Shown: positions 12,869-23,600 of the stretch, piece after piece | How positions within the stretch are numbered: the stretch's first letter is position 1 | Layout of the letters: each line of letters opens with the position of its first letter | Position numbers and translations under genes: made by a program | Notes under the pieces: generated by a model | Seen by the model: the letters and a program-made list of their open reading frames with translations, nothing else | What the model was told of the DNA's origin: nothing | Databases searched by the model: none | From: Pelobates cultripes | Taxonomy: Eukaryota; Chordata; Amphibia; Anura; Pelobatidae | Assembly (NCBI GenBank): GCA_933207985.1 | Contig: OW240920.1 | Coordinates: 134,356,317 to 134,420,316, forward strand | DNA length: 64,000 bases | Reading direction: 5' to 3'

Positions 12869-14821
12869 AAGGGCCCCTTTAGTTTGTTCTTAGATCTGCT
12901 TGATTATGGCAAGCTCCCTTTAAGGAATCAATAGTTTAAAAAAAAAAATTATATTTCTGCGCTGTAAATCTTACAGTCTATGAAATGCAGCGAGAAGCAA
13001 GCTTACAAATATTATATAAATACTCCTTTCGAAGTATAGTGACAAAGAAAAACAAACATAAAAGTTTGGTGCTTTCCAGATATTTTAAGAAACAAAGCTC
13101 AACTTTCATGAAGCGGTTGTAAAAGCCAAGACCTCGCCTATTCATTTCCAAGATGGACCACCTCTTCATTGGTCTTCAACTGAGAATTATTTCTAAATCT
13201 ACCACATGCAGGGTGGGCAACCTTGAGCACTCCAGATGTTGTGGACTACATCTCCCAAAATGCTCTTAAAACCACAATGCATCATGGGTGATGCAGTCCA
13301 TAGCATCTGGAGTACCGAAGGTTGCCTACCCATATAACACTGCTTAGTTAGATTAAACATTGTCCTGCTGTGATTGTGGAGCTTAACATATGGAAAGAAT
13401 TTGTTTGTGATAGTGCAATAACATTACCCCACGAACCGGACATCATATGTACCTTGGGGAGCCGCAGATTGCAAACAAAATGTCACAGGAAAGCTTTGCA
13501 TGAAATGTTTTCATATAGGAAGCATTGAGTGCACAGTACTCAGTGCATGTTTATCGGGTCCCTGATGCTCCTCAATGAGGAACATTGGATTGAACCATCA
13601 CTGGAGGAGGTCCTAGATGATGTCGAGGAATACAGAGATGCATGTAGTCTTGGAGCTGGGAAAATGTAATTGAGTTTCATTATTTTATGGTGAACAGGCG
13701 GAGAGGCACTAAACCAGATAAGGACAGGGACACTATGGTGTTGGCAATACAGGTTTGTATTTATACAGCTATAGTGTGTTCCTTTAAGCCTACTGGTACA
13801 ATGCAATGTGACTTTAGAAGATCTTGTCTCCAGCTCTGTTATCTGCCTTTTAGAGAAATGTAGCCTCCTTTGTGAAACTGAAAATAGAAACTAAAGCTTA
13901 CAAGCCTGTGACTTGTCTGCTCTACGAGAGAAGTCATATGTACAAGATCTGATATTGAATAATATATATTTTTATAAACGTTTCATAGCTTCCAAATGTG
14001 TTCACTGTGTCCACTATCAGGGCTATTCACTTAAGTGAGAATTGTGTAAAATTCAAAATTAAGTTTAAATTTCAATCTAAAACGCTGAACTGGAAATATT
14101 GTTTAGATTTAGGGATATTTTTCCAGTTCATGAAATTTACTATGAATAATCTAAGAATTCCCAACAATTCTCACAGTAGGGTATAATTCTGATTCATTCT
14201 CTATGATAAGCATTTGACTGGCCATTGCCCAACATGAAAATAAGTTAGTGTTGGACAAATATGGGGTGGTTCTGCTAAGCTGTAGAACATGCAGATGAGT
14301 TTTGATTTTATGGATAGAAAATTAAATGTAAAAAAAAGCCAAACAAATAATTGTTACCTGCCTCATTAAACCAAAAATAATGAAAACCAAAATAAGGGTC
14401 AGTCCTTATATGTCTGAAAGGGCTATTCAATAAACATCTAATTGTTGCACATTAAAATCTGAATAACAAAACTGGGGCTAAGTGTCAAGACACAGCTGAG
14501 CTGAATAATTTTCCAAACCAACTTTTTTTTTAGTCTACATTTTGTCTTTTAGATATTTGCAAAGAGATTTGCGCATAACCTCAGATTATAGTAAAATAAA
14601 TACGGACGTGCACAATACAGGATAAAGCAGAGAAACGACTATAGCAGGTCCGCAGAAATATTATCATCATCGCCATTTATATAGCGCCAACAGATTCTGT
14701 AGCGCTTTACAATATTATGGGGGGGAGAGGGGAAATTTAACTATAAATAGGACAATTACAAGAAAACTTACTGGAACAATAGGTTGCAGAGGACCCTGCT
14801 CAAACGAGTTTCAGTCTAGAG

Positions 14822-14951
14822 CAGGCATAGGCAACCTTCGGCACTCCAGATGTTTTGGACTACACCTCCCATGATGCTTTGTGCGTAAAAGCATTACGGG
14901 GGGGGGGATGCAGTCCACAACATCTGGAGTGCCGAAGGTTGCATATCGCTG
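14822..14951. mobile_element. hAT MITE with perfect GTCTAGAG duplication
   Basis: A 130-bp hairpin with left CAGGCATAGGCAACCTTCGG and right CCGAAGGTTGCATATCGCTG. It is flanked by identical GTCTAGAG (14814-14821 and 14952-14959), which fits the hAT target consensus nTCTAGAn exactly. Confidence 0.88.
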
Positions 14952-15497
14952 GTCTAGAGGATACGTCCAAATCCGCTATTACGGCCTACAACCTAGAATT
15001 CCCTTTAAAATTCATTTTCATTTCTCAACAATACAGGACTTTTTTTTAATTATTATTATTTATTTTATTTTTTTTACGTTTTCACGCCGCTACGTGGTGT
15101 TTTGCGAACAAAGCATAATGAATGCAGGACATAACGCAACTTTTAATTAAATTTAGACCTTGTGTGGCCAATATGTAGAACATGCTAAATATTATGGGAT
15201 GTATAGTTAGTTGGGTGGGGGGTGGAATGTCAAACTTTTGATTTAGAGGGAGCTTGGCCAGCCATGATATTTAGTGATGGCAATGAGATGTATTTAATAG
15301 CAGGATAATAACTGTGGTGTTAATGATAGATGTTAAGTTGTATTCCCCCTGGCCTGCAGCCTGCAGTGAGGCTGTTAGAGGGCAGGTAATGGCTGACTCT
15401 GGGTCACCGGAAGTGGCTCAGAGGGTCTCTTCCGGTCAGGCCTGTCATGTTGGACTAACCTTGCCAGGCCTTGCAAGGAACCTGTCCCAGGACATAC

Positions 15498-15770
15498 CTG
15501 TCTCCAAGTGGGCTCTCTCCTCTACTCACGGCAGCCATACTGCTAGAGGCGGGTGATCGCACTCCCGCAGGCTCCTCCCTCTCTCTCCCCACACCAGACC
15601 CGAACCGCCGCACCATCGATGCACTCCTCGCTGCTTAGAAAGAATGGGATCGATTGCTCTCCGTTCGATTACACTCCCTGGGCTAACAAAAAAACAACGC
15701 ACAGACCGCTCTCGCGAGAGTTCCTGGAGGCGCCATTTTTCTTTTGGGAATAACCTGCCCACAGTTCAAA
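15498..15770 (-). promoter_or_regulatory. FBXW2: Probable FBXW2 promoter and 5' non-coding exon, CpG-rich
   Basis: The first coding exon of FBXW2 has a good acceptor 20 bases before its ATG (exon edge 11996), so a non-coding exon must lie upstream. This block is unusually rich in CpG for the window. It holds a perfect CTCTCGCGAGAG palindrome (15709-15720) and a CGCCATTTT YY1-type site (15731-15739), both typical of ubiquitous vertebrate promoters. Two minus-strand donors fit the end of the exon: GCC|GTGAGT (edge 15530) and ACAG|GTATGT (edge 15498). An ATG at 15538-15536 would create a short upstream reading frame with either donor. The start site is inferred, not seen. Confidence 0.6.
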
Positions 15771-16946
15771 GCCATATGGATACATAGAATCAGGGAGAGT
15801 TCAACTGGCACAATGTGCTGACTTTAACTAATGAATAATGGGGTTTGGTTAAGCTGCTGCGGCCTCTGCTTGCACTGAATACATTTAATTGTCCAGAGAC
15901 TTTGCCAATACAAATAAAATGTTCTATTTTCATGCTGTCAGTAAAAAAAAAAAAAACTCTTTAAATCAGGTATTTGTTGTAAAATTAGCTCTGTACACAG
16001 TTATTCATTATTTTGGATATTGAGCAAGGTATTGCCAGAATAGCCAAATATATGCATCCCCTGGTCAGGTCACAACAATTCATGGATTATTATTATTATT
16101 TTATTATTTATATAGCGCCAACAAATTTGGTAGCGCTGTACAATGGGTGGACTAACAGACACATAATTGAGATCAGACCACTGGACGTACAGGAACAGAG
16201 GGGGTTGAGGACCCTGCTCGATGAGCTTACATGCTAGAAGGAGTGGATTAGTGGACATTTAAATGGTGAACTTAGTATCTGAGAGGGGTTTGCTCTGGTG
16301 TCCCAGAAAACTGGGGTAGTCACGCAGCTGTCATCTCTCCTCCCCCCAGCCTTGTATTTTGTAAATATAGAATCTTTATGAAATTCTCATACTGACGCTG
16401 TTAGAATTTCACTGAAATACCAACCCAGTCAAGAGATGAAACACTGTGAAAAAGTAGGAACTATTTTGTCTCTATATATTTCCCTTGCCTGACACTTCTA
16501 GACACTGGGCAGTGCAATCGCCATCTAGAAGTATCAAAGGCCAACGCTGTCGTTAGTGATGGCTGCAGGGAATTGGCTCTGTCTATATCGGGTTACGCGG
16601 GATCCTCCATACACCTCTATGCTCATTCTTACACACGCGCGAGAGTACAGCAGTAACTTTAGCTCAAGAGGACCCACTGAAAGCAGATGGGCGCACCTGT
16701 GAAAGTCAGGTTCAGGTAAGTAGAACTCAGCATCACTTGCCCCTCCTGGCCATCAGTTCACCATTGTCGACATCACCGTTGGGGGTCTTTGTGTTTAGGA
16801 AGGTTGTGCAAGTCACATGCAGGGAGGTAAATATAGTAAAACCTCATTAGCAATAGTGAATTGTCTTGTGTTTTAAATTGACACCACAAAGACACCAAGG
16901 TGACATGACTGCATCTACGCTGTTGGTTTAGGTAGATATGATTACA

Positions 16947-17516
16947 GGTTATTTACTAAAGTGAGAATTTAAAGTGAATTTCAAATTTGAGGCCAGAATA
17001 GCTCAATTGGATAAAACAAATTTCTAAGTGTGTCAGTTTAAAGGAACACTGTAGGCACCCAGACCACTTCAGCTCATTGAAGTGGTCTGGGTGCAAACTT
17101 CCATCACCCTTATCCCTGCAGTGGTAATTATTGCAGTTTTTATAAACCGCAATAATTACCTATGATGCTTAACACCTCCTCTGGTGGCTGTCTACCAGAC
17201 AGCCACTAGAGGGACTTCCGGATTTGAAACAGACTTTTGGTCCGTTACCTGATGTTGGATGTCCTCACGCTCTGCATGAGGACTTTCAGCGTCAGATTTT
17301 CCCCTGAATAATGTTTTCCAATGGGGAAATCCTAATGTGAGCATGGCTATTGCCGCGCATGCTCGTTAGGTCTCCACCGCCGACTGACGGCGGTGGGGAA
17401 GAAGCGTGGGCGGAGATGAGCCAACACTTAGGGACATTTTCCTGGCACTATCGAATCCCTCTAACTTTGTCCTAAAATGTTCAATTCATTTTGAATTCTC
17501 ACTTTAGTGACTAGCC
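16947..17516. mobile_element. GGTTATTTACTAAAGTGAGAATT-type MITE, host of a nested insertion
   Basis: The left end reads GGTTATTTACTAAAGTGAG and the right end CTCACTTTAGTGACTAGCC. The sequence between them is interrupted by a complete TTAA-type MITE. The left half breaks after 'gtgtcagt' and resumes at 'aactttgtcc'. Confidence 0.6.
17038..17464. mobile_element. TTAA-type MITE nested in another MITE
   Basis: Starts TTAAAGGAACACTGTAGGC (TTAA 17038-17041) and ends 'ggcactatcgaatccctctaa', where the right TTAA has decayed to CTAA. The interior includes the family text 'gaccacttcagctcattgaag'. It splits the element at 16947-17516. Confidence 0.7.
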
Positions 17517-17819
17517 CTATTTTAGTAAAATGAGGAGGCCCCTGATTGGTAGAGCCCCTTCCTGGTCTGGGCAAAGCTCACTATAACAGTTTCTGCTTGT
17601 CTGTGCATTTCCAGAGACTGCAAGGACTTCAAACTGCTTTAATATAATCATTCTAATTTAAAAAATAAATAAAAATCCCATATTAGTGCATTATTTATAT
17701 AATCCATTATACAATAGGATGCCTTGAGAATCCTCTCTCTGTAGCCCAGTTTAGAACACTTGTCTGCAAGCACTATGTCTCTTGTGTTTAGAACTCAGAG
17801 CTCAGAGAGGAAAGTTTAC

Positions 17820-17962
17820 CCGTGACGTCCTGAACCTGCATAGAAAGCTGGGTGAGAGTGGTGGAGGCGCATCACGTGATCCAGCTGCTGCCTGACCAAG
17901 TCACATGACCTGCTGTGCCATAAGCTTTGCTGACAAAGAGCCAGAAGGATTAATAGGTGAGT
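17820..17962 (+). promoter_or_regulatory. SLC2A8: Candidate SLC2A8 promoter and 5' non-coding exon
   Basis: The SLC2A8 start codon sits 4 bases inside an exon preceded by a strong acceptor (ag at 20598-20599), so a 5' non-coding exon is required. This stretch carries a TGACGTC CRE-like site (17823-17829), a perfect TCACGTGA E-box (17872-17879) and a second GTCACATGAC box (17900-17909). It ends with a strong donor, AATAG|GTGAGT (edge 17956). The E-boxes resemble the CLEAR element bound by TFEB/MiT factors, which would suit an endolysosomal transporter. The exon and its start are inferred; no TATA box is evident. Confidence 0.45.
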
Positions 17963-19694
17963 TTAGAAAGAGCATTACTTCCTTACTATCAGTTTTATTA
18001 TATGTATATCTGTCTATAATTTATTTATTTTAGACAGTACCACTGCTAGCTGCATTGTTATTATAATTGGAAAAAATATATATTATTAAAATATGTGACT
18101 GTAGGAGGTTTAAACCCCCCACCCATATGCACTATTGTTGCTGAAATTTGGTTTTCATTTTAATTGGTAAAAAATAAAACCCATAATGTAAACTATAACA
18201 TACTAAGGGGTAAGGGGTCTGTATTAAATGGCAGCTGCAAGTAGGGAGCACAGAGTATCCCCTTTCTGCACTGAATTGTCTTAGCTTTAAGGGAGTGTTT
18301 GGCAAAATATAAACATGTTTCTCTGCACTGTTTATGCTTGGAGCTCAGGGTATGCAATGTTGACTGCTGTGGAAGGAAGTTGGGATGTGACCTGCGCGTA
18401 GATGGGATTTGACTTAATAGCAGATGTTGTGTACTGTATCCGCTCACCTTTCATACTGTGCAATTGGACTTGTACTGAGAGACTAGGCAGAGGAGCTTGT
18501 TCATCCTTGGTCAGGCTGCACTTCAGATAGGTCCTTCTGAAGGTGGTGGACACAAGGGGTTTAGGTGAGAAATGCACAAAAATGGGTCATAAGGGGGGAA
18601 CCACTCCCAAGAGAATGGGGGAATAAAGGTAAGATAGACAAAAGCAAGGAAGCCATAAGTGGCGGGAATAGGGTCGAGACAGGAACATATGGATAGGAGA
18701 TACAAATTTGAGAGAGGGCAGAAAAAAAGTGTGGGAGAGGATAGTGATGAAAAAAAAATGAGCATATGGATACAATTCACACACACTACACGCATTCCCA
18801 CCACAATCACACACTAACAAATTTAATAAGGGTTCCCGCATCAATTTATTGGCACTAAAAATAAATAAATAAATAAAGGCTGTTATGCAATGGATGCATA
18901 CGCCCTGGGTATTTAATTTGTTTTTGTTTCTGCACCTGTCTGTCAGATTCCTAGCATTCTACAGCTAGGGCTGCCTATGACTTTAGCTATTGACTTATGA
19001 TACTTTACCAGCTGTTTGGCATACAGGCTGGTGATGGATCACAAAAGTCCTTTTTCATCAACATCAGGTGGATTTACTTACGTTTTCACTTTTGTACTGT
19101 TTGGCATTTAGTTAGAAGTCTCAACCAAATACATATTCAAATGGGTCTGTTGTATATCAGTTAGCCTGATAACATTTCTCAATTGGGAATTATAGTGGCT
19201 ATGTCATATTAAGGGGGACTTTGTATATTATGACTGTGAGAACTGACAGCTTGACACTTTTGTCAAGTTTTGCTGATGTGAGGCAAAGTAGTTCCTGCTT
19301 TGTATTATGATATGTTTTCAGTGCGTTGGAATTTCAATAAAAAAGCACAGTCAGTATTTTAAAAAAGCACAGTCAGTATTTTATATAAGAAGATTCAATC
19401 CAATCAGAAGTATTAGGATGTATCAAATGCTTCTTTGTAAGAAGCATTGTCTTCAATTTTGTGCTATGGGTCAGAGCAAACAGGAAGAACGCCCTATTGA
19501 CAGCTATAAGGGCGCAACCCAGACACTTTGCAAAAGTACCAATTTCTCTTTAAATTTGCACTTTTGTGTAGTGAGAATAGCCCTAAAGCTCTTAATACAT
19601 CAAATAATATTTTAATGTCTAATTGGATATCTATCGTAACAGAATCTTTGCCCTGGCCTCTGGGCAGTTCTGTTTTAAAAGTTATTGTCTTCAC

Positions 19695-20214
19695 TAGTGA
19701 TGTCGCGAACGGTTCGTGGCGAACTCCGGTCAGCTGACACATCCCGGCAATCTCCAGCAGACCCTCCCTCCCAGACCCTCCCACCTCCTGGACAGCATCC
19801 ATATTGAAGCCGCGGTTCGCGGCGAACTCCGGTCAGCTGACACATCCTGGCCAATCTCCAGCAGACCCTCCCTCCCAGACCCTCCCACCTCCTGGACAGC
19901 AGCCGGGATGTGTCAGCTGACCGGAGTTCGCGGCGAACCGCGGCTTCAACATGGATGCTGTCCAGGAGGTGGGACAGCAGCTTCAACATGGATGCTGTCC
20001 AGGAGGTGGGAGGGTCTGGGAGGGAGGGTCTGCTGGAGATTGGCCAGGATGTGTCAGCTGACCGGAGTTCGCCGCGAACCGCGGCTTCAACATGGATGCT
20101 GTCCAGGAGTTGGGAGGGTCTGGGAGGGAGGGTCTGCTGGAGATTGGCCGGGATGTGTCAGCTGACCGGAGTTCGCCGCGAACCATTCGTGGCGAACGGT
20201 TCGCGACATCACTA
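19695..20214. mobile_element. 520-bp non-autonomous hAT element with internal inverted subunits
   Basis: Perfect 16-bp terminal inverted repeats, TAGTGATGTCGCGAAC at the left and its complement at the right. It is flanked by identical 8-bp duplications GTCTTCAC (19687-19694 and 20215-20222). The interior is built from about four copies of a roughly 120-bp subunit, two forward and two inverted. Each subunit carries 'gcgaactccggtcagctgac' or its complement and 'cctcccagaccctcccacct' or its complement. No transposase is present. Identical target duplications suggest a fairly recent insertion just upstream of the SLC2A8 start exon. Confidence 0.9.
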
Positions 20215-20603
20215 GTCTTCACTAGTAACTATAAGTGAATCTGCTGTTTGTAGTCTTTTAAATATAAAAGCTATTGCTAACACATTGATTGTGGAACACA
20301 ACTTGCACAGATCTAAATTTACTATGTTGGGGCGGCCATTTTTGGTCCTCTTAGTTTGGGCGTACCATTAGTCTACTCAGAATGCACACAGTTTGAAGGC
20401 CTGAAACTGTCCTAGAGTGCGTTATGAGATGACTCTTGAAGTCAATGAGCGTATTCTCCATTTATTTTGTCCATTTCGTCTCTGTATGACATGAGGATTT
20501 AACGAGGAATAATGCATTGCTAGCTGGGTGTGTTTACCATGCAACAATTTTGTTTAGTGTAGAAAATAAAACACATGACTCTTTTTTTTTTTTTTTCAGG
20601 ACA

Positions 20604-23600
20604 ATGGATCAAGAAGACTACGAGCCTCTGCTAGATCCTGATAGGCACACAAGGGAGAGTCCACAGAACATCTATTTAAAGTAAGCAACTGAACCACGTT
20701 GTATAAACTCTAAACGTTGAATGTGTTTTGTGTTTTAATGCAGATAATCTACAACAAAGATAGTAAATATGCCATGACGGTGTACTACAGGGGTGCCCAA
20801 AAGTAGATCCCCCAGATGTTGTAGGACTACAACCCCCATGATGCTTTGCTTGTCCTCTGAAAGACAAAGCTTTATGGAAGCTGTAGTTTCAAAACATCTA
20901 CATTTTGAGCAGCATTTGTGTATTATAATGTTCATATTTGTGTACTATGTTCAAAGCCCTCTGCAGTGCTAGAAGTTAGTGAGCCCTGTTATAGAGGACT
21001 TTAATTTGCACACTGTTCTAGTCGTATCTCTTGAGAATGTTAATATAAATAACAACATATCACAATCTCCAACGTACCGTTATACCATTGTCACTGAAGT
21101 ATAAACTATAATTAAGTTGTATTTCCATATTGCAATACTTGTGGCTGAACTCGGTGCATTCTAGTATTACATAAGTCCTATACAATAAAGCAATGTGTGG
21201 GGACAAGTTTGAAGATCAATTGGTTCTACTTTTTGTAACTCCTAAAGTGTTAGAATTTTGTTAAGACTGAGGTACTTAGATCTTTTACAGATTTACCATT
21301 TACCTGTACATTATGTCACCTTGCGTTCTGCAGGAAAGTTCAAAACAAAAATCTCTATTTGGCAACGTTTGCCGCAGTTTTGGGCCCCCTGAGTTTTGGA
21401 TTTGTCCTGGGATACAGCTCTCCTGCAATTGCAGATCTGAAGAATGCAGATGACCCTCGCTTGGTATTGGACAAGAATGCAGCCTCCTGGTTTGGGGTAA
21501 TGTACCTGCTCCATTCCTTACATTGGCCTTGATTTTTATATTTTAGGATAATTTTTTCAAATTATTAAATATTTGGTAAACTTAAAAAAATAAAAAAAAT
21601 AAAAAAATCTGCAATATTAACAATTACATTTTAGATAAAAAAATGTAATTTGTAAATATTTTTTCAATGTACTAAATCATGAAAAGCTTATCTAACACTA
21701 TTAAATCGAGGATCTAATTTGTAACTCTGCATGCAGTAGCAGGAAAGGGCATAATGTGCGAAACAAAATGCTTGGTCAATACAACTGTCTCCCTGAAGGT
21801 CCCTCAAATGAACACATGTCAACCAACCAAAGTTTCTGTTTTTCTGAACGTGCTGAAATGATATCTTGAAGTTGTGGATTTGCTCATTAAGTCCTTAAAG
21901 CCGAGAAATGCAGTTGTCTGCTTTAAGGGTATCGTGGAAAAAGGGAATTGGGGGCATACCAGGGACATGCATCTCTCAGCAATGATGCTGCTGTAGAGAC
22001 CACAATTTATATAAAATACAGATTAAGGAACAGCACACACACAAAAATAGAGTTTTACATTTTACAAGGGCTACTTAAAATCACCTATCTCAGCAAATAG
22101 ATATCAAACTCCGTTCCATATGGTTTAGCTGAGTTCCCATATTTGTTTGCTGAGATAGATGATTTTAAGTAGCCTTGTAAAAGTGAAAACTGTATTTTTG
22201 TGTGTGCGATGTTCCTTAATCTGTATTTTATACAACTCCCAGCCTTGGAGGCTGAGATTCATGAGAGTTATCCTCCTCAGCTGGAGTATTAAAGATTGCC
22301 TTATCATGTGTATTGAAGACCTCAGGATAGGCTTAACTTTTGTAGGGCCACAGCCGTCCTGAGTCTCTTGCAGCCTCTGATACTCTATCCATCACGTCAT
22401 TGTTCTGATAAAAATAGGGTCCATATACCTACAAATTGTAAAGGTTTACCGTGTCAGGCTTTGAGAACAGTTGGACATCTGTACTTGTCAGAAATAATTC
22501 TCTCCTTAGGATGAATTAACTTTGACTTAAATACAGCGTCAGTGCTAAACTCTTCATCACCAAAGTAACCGCTCACGTGTTGTATCGTTGCAGAACTGAT
22601 TCCTCGTCTCGTAAGCTGAATATCACTTCAGTGGGGTAAAAAAACAGGAAGTTCAATTTTTCCTGTGACAGTATATTCCAACGCAAAATGTGAGAGAGAC
22701 AAAAATGACAATAAATGAGTTGGAGCAAATGGCAAACATTGTGGAAAAAACACTGTTTAATCATTTTTATTTTAAAGCGACAGCACTGTAGTGCTATACA
22801 GTGAGTGGAAAATAATTCAACAAAACAAGTGTGGCTAACATAAACAAGTGGCAATGACCTAACAATTTAGAAATGGATATTAAAGGGGTATCCTAAGCAC
22901 CATAAGTACTGTAGTGGTTGTGGTGCCAGGAGTCCCCTGGCACCATCTCCTGGGTTAAAGTCAAACCATTTTCATATGGTTTGACCTGGGTCCAACTGGT
23001 GCTCTATTACATTAGTGATGATCCAATGCAAGTTGTTTACAAAAGTGAAAATTATCAGGAACTCAAATTGAATTTAAATTTTCAGGTGCCAATATTTGCA
23101 CTGGGGAAATTCTCCAAGAATTGGCTGCTTTGACCTAACATATGAAATCTATATTGAATTCCTGAACGTACAATTTATGTGCACACACAAAACACAAGTG
23201 TGCCTGCATTAGGTTTAACAGTCATGTCACAGACAGAGAATTATTGCTGACAACAGCAGAATCTAAAGCAGCGGTAATAAAAATGACAATTTTTTTTTTT
23301 TCTTCCTTCCTTCCTTATTATTTTCTTCCTGCAGTCTATTGTAACAATCGGGGCTGCAGTAGGCGGAGTGTTTGGCGGCTGGATCGTGGACAGAATTGGC
23401 CGAAAGCTCAGTCTTATGCTCTGTGCGGTACCATTCGTCCTGGGATTCACGCTTATTATTTCAGCACAGAATGTGTGGATGCTCTTTGGGGGCCGGTTTC
23501 TTAATGGCCTGGCAAGTGGAGTCACCTCATTAGTTGTCCCTGTAAGTAATAAACAGTAAACAACAGTCATTTAGCTTGTTCTAACAGATGGCAAATAAAT

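Larger units (their letters stand above)
11997..15497. other. FBXW2 first intron: repeats only
   Basis: No exon was seen. It holds a (TA)n microsatellite (12068-12097), hAT-type palindromes at 12465-12600, 13208-13331 and 14822-14951, a CR1/L2-like tail at 12741-12868 on the plus strand, another on the minus strand at about 14660-14813, and a GGGCTATTCAC-type MITE near 14020-14180. Confidence 0.6.
15771..17819. other. Region between the FBXW2 and SLC2A8 promoters
   Basis: Contains no exon I can recognise. It holds a minus-strand CR1/L2-like tail (about 16084-16240, 'tatatagcgccaacaaattt') and a nested MITE pair at 16947-17516. Confidence 0.5.

Noticed and set aside
15314..15556. 80-codon plus-strand ORF at the FBXW2 promoter
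   Set aside because: No homology, no splice logic; it reads the antisense strand of the CpG-rich first exon.
18523..18844. Minus-strand ORFs of 85-95 codons before SLC2A8
   Set aside because: Low-complexity Ser/Leu/Pro frames with no recognisable domain, start context or splice signals.
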